From: Gracilaria vermiculophylla | Taxonomy: Eukaryota; Rhodophyta; Florideophyceae; Gracilariales; Gracilariaceae | Direction of reading: 5' to 3' | Assembly (NCBI GenBank): GCA_019155205.2 | Contig: JAHNZQ020003148.1 | Coordinates: 1,265,878 to 1,329,877 of the forward strand | DNA length: 64,000 bases | Shown: positions 56,260-64,000 of the stretch, piece by piece | Layout of the letters: each line of letters starts with the position of its first letter | Position numbering within the stretch: the stretch's first letter is position 1 | Program-made: the position numbers and the translations under genes | The notes under the pieces: generated by a model | The model's database searches: none | The model's input: only the letters and a program-made list of their open reading frames with translations | What the model was told of the DNA's origin: nothing

Positions 56260-57691
56260 GTCGGGCGCGGCGGCCGAGGCCAAGGCGGCGGCCAAGGGCA
56301 AGGCGGGCGGCGGCGACGCGGTGTACAGCTGGCAGCAGCTGGCGCAGCACAACCACGAGGAGTCGGCGTGGATCGCGGTGCACGGCGAGGTGTACGACGT
56401 GACGCAGTTTGTGGACCGGCACCCCGGCGGGCGCGAGCTGCTGCTGCTGGCGGTGGGGCGCGACGCGACGGACGTGTTCGAGTCGTACCACGCGTTCTCG
56501 GAGGCGCCGCGGCGCGCGCTGGGCGCGATGCGCATCGGGGCGCTGGGGTCGTTCGAGCACCCGGTGTACAAGCGCGACTCGGGCTTCTACCGCGACGCGC
56601 GCGCGGCGGTGCGCGCGTACTTTGCGCGCGCGCGCGTGGCGCGGCGCGGCGCGCGCGCGGCGGTGGCGCGCATGGCGCCGGTGTACGCGCTGCTGGCGGC
56701 GTCGTTCTACGGGGCGTTTGTGGCGCGCGGCGTGGCGCTGCCGCTGCGCGCGGCGCTGGCGCTGCTCATGGGCGTGTGCCAGGGCATGCCGCTGACGGGG
56801 TGGATGCACGACGCGTCGCACGCGGCGGTGGGCGCGTCGGAGCGCTGGTGGTGGGCGGTGGGGCGGCTGTCGCTGGACTACGTCGCGGGCGCGTCCATGG
56901 TGTCGTGGCGCAACCAGCACGTCATGGGGCACCATGTGTACACCAACGTGATGGGCGCCGACCCGGACCTGCCCACGTCGCTGCACGCGGACGCGCGGCG
57001 GCTGGTGCGGCAGCAGCGCTGGGCGCCGCTGTACCGCTGGCAGCACCTGTACCTGCCGCCGCTGTACGGGCTGCTGGCGCTCAAGGCGCGCGTGCAGGAC
57101 GTGAGCGAGGTGTTCTGGCGCCTCACCAACGGCCCCATCCGCGTGAACCCCATCGCCGTGCAGGACTACGTGCGGCTGGTGTCGTCCAAGAGCGTGTGGC
57201 TGTTCTACCGGCTGGTGGTGCCGCTGGCGGTGGCGCGCGCGCTGCCGCCGCCGCACGTCGCGCTGCTGGCCGCGCTCGTCGAGCTCACCACCGGCTACTG
57301 GCTGGCGTTCAACTTCCAGGTGAGTCACGTGTCGAGCGAGGCGCACTTTCTCTTCTCCGACGTGCGCCGCCGCGCCGCGCACAAGTGCCCGGCCGCCTTT
57401 GACGACGAGTGGGCGCACTCGCAGCTGCGCACCACGGTGGACTACGCGCACGGCAGCGCCGCCGCCGCGTGGCTGTCGGGCGCGCTCAACTACCAGACCG
57501 TGCACCACCTGTTCCCCACCGTCAGCCAGTACCACTACGCCGCCATCACGCCCATCGTCATGCGCGTGGCCGAGCGCCACGGGCTGCGCTTCAACGTGCT
57601 GCCGGGCTTTGGCGCCGCGCTGCGCGCGCACCTGCGCCACCTGCGCCGCATGGGGCGCGCCGGCCAGCGCGCCCCGCTCGCGCTCGACTGA
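56036..57691 (+). CDS. Cytochrome b5-fusion front-end fatty acid desaturase
   Basis: 551 aa from the first ATG (56036). Front-end desaturases insert a double bond between an existing one and the carboxyl end of polyunsaturated acyl chains in the ER, using electrons from a fused cytochrome b5. The b5 domain is at about 95-170 (AWIAVHGEVYDVTQFVDRHPGGRELL, with the second heme His in YHAF). The three His boxes are HDASHAAVG (about 258), HVMGHHVYTN (about 301) and QTVHHLF (about 490), the last with the Gln typical of this class. Membrane segments flank them. Unusually, about 95 residues with one or two hydrophobic segments and an Ala/Lys tract precede the b5 domain. Delta-4, 5, 6 or 8 specificity cannot be decided. 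Nearly all third codon positions are G or C. Confidence 0.92.
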
Positions 57692-58117
57692 CTCTGTCGG
57701 CGACTCTGTCGGCCGCTCTGTCGGTGAGCGCGTGAGCGCGTGAGCGCGGTGAGCGCCGCGCGCGGCGCGCGCCGAGCGGGCGCGTAAAAGCACACGCGCG
57801 GCGCGCGCGCAGCGGGCGCGCGGCAATGCGCTCTGCGCTGCGCTGCGCTGCGCGGCGCGCGCGCCCCCCCAAGCAAATGCTCCCCTCTCCCGTTGTCGCC
57901 TTCTTTTTTTGCATTGCGCACTGCGCCGCGTTGCATTGCGGCCGCCGCCGTCGTGGCCGCGCGCGCCGCGCCGCGTTTGATGCACAGCGCGCTTCGCCTG
58001 CGCGCCCTCTGCGCGCGGCGCGCGTATTTAGGCGGTGAGCGGCGGCGGCGGCGGGGCGCGCTCACCGGGCGCGGCGGCGCGGCGGGGGCGGGGGGTCATC
58101 GCGCGCGCGCCGCCGCA
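57692..58117. other. Intergenic region
   Basis: The start has small direct repeats (GACTCTGTCGG, GCGTGAGCG). CGCGTATTTAGGCG near 58020 is a possible TATA-like site for the next gene, about 95 bp before its ATG. Confidence 0.5.
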
Positions 58118-58527
58118 ATGGGCGTCATTGTGTCGCGCTACCTGGACGCGCGCTGCAACGAGGGCGCCATCGTCAAGTTTGTGCTGGACAGCGTGCGCCT
58201 CGTCAAGCTGCTGTGCACCTCGCGCGCGCCCTTCCCGCACCTCACCCCGTGGAACGTCATCCGCCTGCGCGACCACGACGACGACGGCGGCGGCGGCGGC
58301 GGCGGCGGCGACGGCGCGGAGCGCGGCGACGCGGCGCACGGCGGCGCGCGGCCGCGCCTGCCGCCGTGCTGCGCGTGCGCGCTGTGCCGCGGCGCCGAGC
58401 GCGAGGCCGCGCGCGCCGACGCGCTCAAGCGCGCCGCCGCCGCCGCGCGCGACGCCGAGGCGCGCGGCGACCTGCTGTACACGCGCGGCGGCGGCGGCGG
58501 CGCGCGCGACGAGAGCCACGCCGTGTG

Positions 58528-58528
<1 letters not shown>
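58118..58528 (+). CDS. Small Cys-containing protein with N-myristoylation motif
   Basis: 136 aa from the ATG at 58118. It starts MGVIVSRYLD, which fits the MGxxxS consensus for N-myristoylation, followed by a helix with Cys (FVLDSVRLVKLLC). A Gly run follows (about 57-64), then a compact Cys cluster (CCACALC, about 84-90) that could bind metal or be palmitoylated, and an Ala/Arg helix. I do not recognise a family. A small membrane-associated protein is inferred. It converges with the bZIP gene, 229 bp away. Confidence 0.5.
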
Positions 58529-58564
<36 letters not shown>

Positions 58565-58757
58565 GCGCTCCCCCGCGCGGCGCGCGCGCCGCCGCCGCGC
58601 CCGAGAGGTGCGGCCGCGGCGGCGGCTGCACCGGCGCAAGCTCGCAGTGACAACAAAAACTAAATGACTTTTGGCGTTTTTTTCTTTTTTGTTTTGTTTT
58701 CGGCGTCCGTTGCACGGCGCTGCGCCCAAAAAAAGAAAAGAGGCGCCGCGCGCGCGC

Positions 58758-58785
58758 TCACATGCAGCCGACGTGCGCGCGGCGC

Positions 58786-58821
<36 letters not shown>

Positions 58822-59534
58822 GCGGCGGGCGAGGGGGGGGCGCGCGCGGCGGCGGGCGGCGGCGACGGCGGCGCGAACGGCGAGGCAAAGTGCGGCGGCG
58901 GCGGCGGCGGCGGCGGCGCGGCGGCGGCGGCGGCGGCGGCGGACAGCTGGCGGATGACGAGCTCCAGCCGCTCGATGGTGCGCTCGTACTGCAGCGCCAC
59001 GCGCGTGAGGCGCTGGTTCTCGCGCTGCATGTCGGCGATGCGCGCCTGCAGCAGCGCCGCCTCGCGCACGCGCCGCAGCCGGCAGCGCTCGGCCGACTCG
59101 CGGTTGCGCAGCCGCCGCAGGATGCGCCGCTCCGTGTCGCTCAGCTTGGCGTCCTTGCGCCGGCCCTCGCGGATGGCGCGCTCGCGCCGCTCCAGGATGC
59201 TCTTGGCCGACGGCGGCATCACCGCCGTGGCGCGCAGCGCCGCCGCCGCCGCCGCCTGCTGCGGCGGCGGCGGCGGCGGCGGGGGCGGGGGCTGCGGCGG
59301 GGGCTGAGCGTGCGCGCGCTTGCGCAGCGGCGGCGACGACTGGGCGCGGCCGGCGGCGGCGGCGGCGGCGGCGGGGGGGGGCAGCGGCGGCGACGCGGCG
59401 GGGGCGTGCAGGAAGGCGCTGAGCGGCGAAAAGTCGTGCTGCACGCCGCGCGGCGACGGGAACAGCGGCGACAGCAGCGCGTGGCACGGCTTGGAGTGCG
59501 ACACGGCCAGGATCTCGTCGACGATGTCGGCCAT
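58758..59534 (-). CDS. bZIP transcription factor
   Basis: 258 aa from the ATG at 59534 ([11 protein letters not shown]). The open frame continues upstream through a poly-Pro stretch made by a 92-G run, which I exclude. The basic region is at about 135-155: [16 protein letters not shown], with the NxxSAxxxR core (Cys where many have Ser). A leucine-zipper region follows ([20 protein letters not shown], then [11 protein letters not shown]). It should bind DNA as a dimer in the nucleus. The N-terminal half has Pro/Ala/Gln runs typical of activation regions ([11 protein letters not shown]) and a short conserved-looking start ([17 protein letters not shown]). The C terminus is Ala-rich. Confidence 0.85.
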
Positions 59535-59618
59535 GGCGGGGGCGGGCGGGGCGGGGCGGGGAGCGGCGCGGGGGGAAGGGGGCGCGGCGGGGGGGGGGGG
59601 GGCGGGGCGGCGCGGGGG

Positions 59619-59712
<94 letters not shown>

Positions 59713-60243
59713 AGCGCGGCGATGCGCGCGGCAGCTTTTTGTAGCGAGCGCGCGGCGGCGGGGGGGCGCGCGCGGCGCGGCGCGCCCAAGCGCGCGGCGC
59801 CACGCGTGCGCACGGCTGCGCGGGGGGGCGGGGGGGGGGCGCGCGGCGTGCGCGCGCCGCGCGCGGCGCGGCGCGCTTACATGCGGGAGCGCGCGCGCCC
59901 AAGTTGGCGCGCTGGCGGCAGGCGCGCGGCGGCGGCGCTGACACGCGCTGTCAGCAGCCGCCGCGCGCGCCAGCGCGCGGCGCGCGCGGAAAGCGCCGCG
60001 CCGCGCTGCGCGCAGCCAAACGGCGCCGCCGCGCGTGGCACGCGCCGCGCCGCGCGCGCGCGCGCCGCCCTCTGCCGCGCTGCTGCTGCTCACCGCGAAC
60101 GGCCGCCGCTCGCAACGCCTCCCTTCTTCCTCTGCTCCGCGCGCCCAACAGCGCCGCTCGCAGCTGCTCGTTACCTGCGCTCTGCCCGCCAAAAAGCGTC
60201 GCTCTCAACTGCTCCCTTGTTGCTCTGCTGTGCCCGGCGGCGC
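59535..60243. other. GC-rich intergenic region
   Basis: It contains the 5' side of the bZIP gene, the 92-G run and, at about 60100-60235, three diverged copies of a roughly 48-bp unit with CGCTCGCARCTGCTC. No gene is supported in any of its many open frames. Confidence 0.5.
59620..59711. repeat. Homopolymer of 92 G
   Basis: 92 uninterrupted G on the plus strand, 86-177 bp upstream of the bZIP start codon. It would form G-quadruplexes if real; an assembly artefact is also possible. Confidence 0.95.
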
Positions 60244-61719
60244 TCACGCCCACCCCGCCATGAGCCGCGCCCACTCGGCGCGCGACGCCGCCGACAGCCG
60301 CCGCTCAAACGCCGCAATGCGCCGCTCGCTCTCCTCCAGCGTCAGCTGCTCGCCGCCGCCGCCGCCGCGGCGCGCGGCGTACTTGTCGGCGGCCACGCCC
60401 GCGACGGCGGCGCAGCGCGCGCCGCACGACAGCCCCAGCCGCGCCACCAGCGCCGCGCCGCCCGCGGCGCTGTACAGCCGCTCGGCGCGCACGTCCACCC
60501 AGCGCAGCCGCGCGCCGTAGCGCCGCCGCACGTGGCGGAACACCGCCTCGGCGTTGCCCACGTACGACAGCAGCTTGTCGAACGCGCCCAGCCGCGCGTC
60601 GTCGCGCAGCTCCGCCAGCCGCAGCCGCGCGTTCACCCCCGCCGCCGTCTCCATCCACTGGTACCCGTCGCGCCGCGCAAAGTACCCCGTGCGCGCCAGG
60701 CTGCGCATCACCGCCGCCAGCCGCCGCCGGATCACCACCACCGACACGTCGTACCCGCTGCCCAAAAACTCGTCCAGCACCACGTCGTACATCCAGCTCT
60801 TGAAGTTGGCGTTGCTCTCGCCGTACACCGCGTCGCGCACGGTGTGCACCACGCACCCGCCGTCGCCGCCCACCTCCAGCACCGCGCGCACGTCCTCCAC
60901 GCGCCGCACCGCCCCGCCCGCCGCCGCGCTGCGCCCCCACCGCGCGCGCCGCAGCGCCCCGCACTCCACCGCGTGCGACTGCCACGCCGCGCCGCCGCCG
61001 CCGCGCAGCGCCGCCACCACCCCCGCGCGCACCAGCGGCACCTTGACGCGCCGCCGCCGCGCGTACGACTCGCGCAGCCGCACGTGCTGCATGCGCATGG
61101 CGCCGCCGCCGGAGCACCCGCCGCGCGCGCACCGCCCCTCGTGCACCGCGCGCACCGGGTTGTCCACCGCCGCCAGCACGCGCGCCAGGTACAGCGACCC
61201 GCAGCGCCCGACGTTGAGCGAGAACACCAGCCGCGCCACGGGCGCCAGCGCCGCCGCCACCGCCGCCGGCGCCGCGCGCCGGTTCGCCTCGGCCACCGCC
61301 AGCACGTCGCCGTCCGCCAGCGCCGCCGCCCCGCCCGCCACCCGGTCGCGCACCCAGCGCAGCGCCGCGAACGACGCCAGCGCCTGCAGCGGCACGTCCA
61401 GCACGCGCACGTGGCTGCCCGCGCGCCGCGCCGCCGCGCGCGCCGCCGCCGCCACGCGCGCCCCGCCGCCGCCGCCGCCGTCGTCGCCGCGCCAGTCGCC
61501 GAACAGCGCCACCACGTGCAGCGTGTGCAGCCGCCGCGCCGCGCAGCGCAGCAGCGCCAGCTGCGCCGCCTCGCGCACGTCCGCCAGCGGCACGTACAGC
61601 CGCGCCTCGCGCGCGCCGCTCGCGTCGCGCGCGCGCAGCACGCGCTGCACAAAGCGCTCCATCTCCTCATCGTCGTCGTCGCCGCCGCCGTCCACGTCCA
61701 TGTCGTCCATGTCGTCCAT

Positions 61720-61762
<43 letters not shown>

Positions 61763-63375
61763 TTGTCCTTGTCGTCATCGTCGTCGCCGTCGCCGTCGCC
61801 GTCGCCGCCGTCGCCGGCGCGCGGCGGCGGCGGCGGCACGAGCTCGAAGCGCGCGGCGCGCAGCAGGCGCGACAGCGCGCGGAAGCGCGGGTGCTCCACG
61901 AGCAGCACCAGCACGCCGCGCCGGCGGCGCGGCACGACGCGCAGCGGCACGCGCAGCAGCGCGGCGCGGCGCACGGCCAGGCGCAGCGCGGCGGCGTCGA
62001 TGGCGCCGACGGCGCGCAGCGCGCGGAAGCGGTGGCGCCCCAGCGCGCGCATCCAGCGCAGCAGCTCGTGCGCGCGCCACGTCTCGACGGCGCGCAGCGG
62101 CGCGAAGCGGCGCGCGGCGTCGGGGCCCAGCCAGCGCGCGTCCACGCGCGCCAGCTCGGCGCGCGGCACGGCGGCGACGGCGGCGGCGGCGGCGTCGGCG
62201 GCGGCGGCGGCGTGCGCCGAGGCGTCGGCGGCGAACAGGCGCGCGACCATTTTGCCGCTGGTGGCGCCGTCCGGGGCGCGCAGCACGCGCCCGAGCGCCT
62301 CGTACCACGCGGCCTTGAGCAGCACGTTGTGCAGGTTGAGAAAGCGCATCTCGATGATGCGGCACTGCGCCAGGACGGTGACGGACGGGGCGTGGGCGAA
62401 GGGGGGGGCGTGCGGCGCGTAGGGCGCGGGCGGCGGGCACAGCGTCCTGGGGCAGCGCAGCACGTGCAGCGAGGCGTTGGCGGCGACGGAGCGCGCGAGC
62501 GCGTTCTGCGCGGTGTACGCCACGCGGCGGTCGTCGGCGAAGATGACGGTCTGGCGGCGGGTGAGGAAGTTCATGGCGCGGTCGTCGCGGCGCACGCGGT
62601 GCACAAACGGCGAGCGCCACGCCAGCACCCACGGCACGAACATGCTGTGGCCGGGCGGCAGCGCCAGGATGCGGTCGCGCAGCCACGGCAGGCAGTTGTG
62701 CGACACAAACTCGTCGTAGTCGAGCAGCACAAAGTGCGTGCCGCCCACGCGGCGGCCGGCGTCCAGCAGCAGCTGGCGGTCGGCCAGCTCGTCGCGGCGC
62801 CACTCGCCGGAGCGGTTGAGCACCAGCTCCACGTGCGGCGAGCGCAGCAGCTGCACGCGCGTGTCGTCGGCGCTGTGGTCGTCCAGCGCCACCACCGAGT
62901 GCGCCACGGCGCCCAGCGCGGGCAGCAGCGCGCGCAGCGCGCTGTGCGCGTTGCGCAGCTCCACCAGCGCCACCACCTTGCCGCCGCCGCGCGCCCCGCG
63001 CAGCCGGTTGCACGTGCGCAGCTCGTGCACCAGCGGCGACAGCGCGCGCCGCCCGCACAGCTCGCGCCCCAGCGCCGCCTCCTCGGCCAGCAGCTGCGCG
63101 CGGTCGCGCGCGCGCGGTCGCGTGCGCCACGACGGCGGCGGCGGCGCCGGCGCCGGCGCCGGCGGCGGCGGCGGCGGCGCCACCAGCCGCGCCGTCAGCG
63201 CCAGCGCCAGCAGCAGCAGCAGCAGCAGCAGCGGCGGCAGCAGCAGCGCGCCGCCGCCGCCGCCGCCGACGGCGGCGCGCCCATTGGCGCACCACTGCTT
63301 GACGCGGCGCGCGGCGCGCAGCGCGCTGCGGCGCAGCGCGCGCGCGCGGTCGGGTCGCGGCCGCCCGCGCGCCAT
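60244..63375 (-). CDS. Predicted Golgi glycosyltransferase-sulfotransferase fusion
   Basis: 1043 aa from the ATG at 63375. A short basic tail and a Leu-rich anchor (about 43-65) make a type II membrane protein, as for Golgi enzymes. A GT-A-like glycosyltransferase domain begins near 134: [12 protein letters not shown], a DDHSADDT loop (about 167) and an acceptor-side DYDEF motif (about 220, the DxD metal site), with GT92/GT2-like spacing. An acidic Asp-rich linker (about 528-570) follows. The C-terminal part has a sulfotransferase-like P-loop, [19 protein letters not shown] (about 715-733, 5'-PSB), HEGRC, and [20 protein letters not shown] (about 880-898, 3'-PB with Ser). It probably adds sugar and sulfate to polysaccharides or glycoproteins. 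Fusion of the two activities is uncommon. GC-rich low-complexity insertions are frequent. Confidence 0.7.
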
Positions 63376-63759
63376 CGCTGCGGCGGCGCGCGCCCCTCTC
63401 GGTCGCCTCTCGGTCGGCTGCCGCACGGCGCTGCGCGCGGCTGTTCGGTCGCCTCTGGCGCCGCTCTCGGTCGCTGCGCGCTGCGCTCCCGGTGCGGCGG
63501 CGCGCGCCCCTCTGTCGTCGGCCGCTCTGGCGCCGCTCTCGGTCGCTGCCCGCTGCGCGCTCCGCCGCGCCCGCAATTGCCAATTGCACCGCCGCCGTCC
63601 AAATTGCGCCCCGCTCGCCGCCGCCGCAATTGGCCCATTGCACCGCCGCCGCCGCTCTTGCTCATCGCCTCCGCGCGGCGGCGCCAACGCATCGCCGCCG
63701 TCCGCCATCCCCCCCCCCCCCCCCTTCCCCCCCGCCCCCACGCACAGCAGCGCGCCGCC
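63376..63759. promoter_or_regulatory. Divergent promoter region, fusion enzyme / uL2
   Basis: 384 bp between start codons. It contains repeated GCTCTGGCGCCGCTCTCGG (two copies, about 80 bp apart) and three AATTG/CCAAT-like boxes (63571-63640) followed by CACCGCCGCCG. A C run at 63710-63730 lies close to the uL2 start. Confidence 0.5.
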
Positions 63760-64000
63760 ATGGGCAGAGTGATCCGCGGCCAGAGAAAGGGCGCCGGCGG
63801 CATCTTCAAGTCGCACACGTCCAAGCGCAAGGGCGCCGCCAAGCTGCGCGCCCTCGACTACTCGGAGCGCCACGGCTACATCCGCGGCACCGTCAAGGAC
63901 ATCATCCACGACCCCGGCCGCGGCGCCCCGCTCGCCAAGGTCGTCTTCCGCGACCGCGTGCGCTACCGCAAGAACGCAGAGCTCTTCATCGCCGCCGAGG
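63760..64000 (+). CDS. RPL8: Cytosolic ribosomal protein uL2 (L8), 5' part
   Basis: The first 80 codons are present and the gene runs off the window. The protein starts [20 protein letters not shown] and continues [17 protein letters not shown] and [16 protein letters not shown], the conserved start of eukaryotic uL2. uL2 binds 23S/28S rRNA near the peptidyl-transferase centre and bridges the subunits. No intron occurs in the visible part. Codon use is strongly GC-ending like its neighbours. Confidence 0.97.
   Translation, partial: MGRVIRGQRKGAGGIFKSHTSKRKGAAKLRALDYSERHGYIRGTVKDIIHDPGRGAPLAKVVFRDRVRYRKNAELFIAAE

Noticed and set aside
55717..57402. 561-codon plus-strand frame overlapping the desaturase
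   Set aside because: It runs in another frame of the same region with no domain, while the desaturase frame has heme and His-box motifs.
59535..59813. N-terminal poly-Pro extension of the bZIP protein
   Set aside because: It is the translation of the 92-G run; a clean ATG follows at 59534.
61775..63643. 622-codon minus-strand frame overlapping the fusion enzyme
   Set aside because: It is Arg/Ala-only and shifted by one base from the frame that carries the transferase motifs.
1..64000. CRISPR arrays, bacterial operons, rRNA or tRNA genes
   Set aside because: No spaced repeats, Shine-Dalgarno-led gene strings or full cloverleaf tRNA sequences were seen; the gene set and introns are eukaryotic.

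Overview
The window is nuclear DNA from a eukaryote. It has short spliceosomal introns (63-81 bp, GTA-type donors, CAG acceptors, usually a CTAAC branch point), Ty3/gypsy chromoviruses, pogo-like and Tc1-like transposons, and cytosolic uL2, TFIIH cyclin H, SAMHD1-like and PPR genes. A PPR protein, a cytochrome b5 front-end desaturase, a coproporphyrinogen-oxidase-like protein and a glycosyltransferase-sulfotransferase fusion fit a photosynthetic alga. A red alga is my best guess from gene content; it is an inference.

Bases 1-32000 are a graveyard of nested mobile elements. A long-TIR DNA element lies at the left edge. Two pogo-like transposons (minus strand) follow. The first is split by an LTR copy at 5370-14974, which is itself split by a full-length reversed chromovirus (5578-14621, 553-bp LTRs). 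The second is split by a second chromovirus (16160-26539), a solo LTR (27746-28298) and a Tc1-like element (28825-31829). The Tc1-like element contains a broken Myb/SANT gene and a 100-base assembly gap. Both chromoviruses carry related antisense coding sequence downstream of pol.

Bases 32000-50000 hold ordinary genes of moderate GC: a SAMHD1-like dNTPase with two introns, a beta-rich protein, a Maf-type nucleotide pyrophosphatase, a three-exon gene for a large unrecognised protein, a secreted Cys-rich protein, cyclin H, and a kelch/coiled-coil protein divergent from cyclin H.

Bases 50000-64000 switch abruptly to extreme GC with Ala/Gly/Pro/Arg runs. They hold a divergent HemF-like protein, a P-class PPR protein, an Ala-rich secreted candidate, a cytochrome b5 desaturase, a small MGxxxS protein, a bZIP factor with a 92-G run upstream, a predicted Golgi glycosyltransferase-sulfotransferase fusion, and the start of the uL2 gene. 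In this GC-rich part nearly every frame is open, so coding strand was chosen by recognisable domains. The genes are not an operon; links between them are limited to head-to-head promoters (cyclin H/kelch, PPR/Ala-rich protein, fusion enzyme/uL2).
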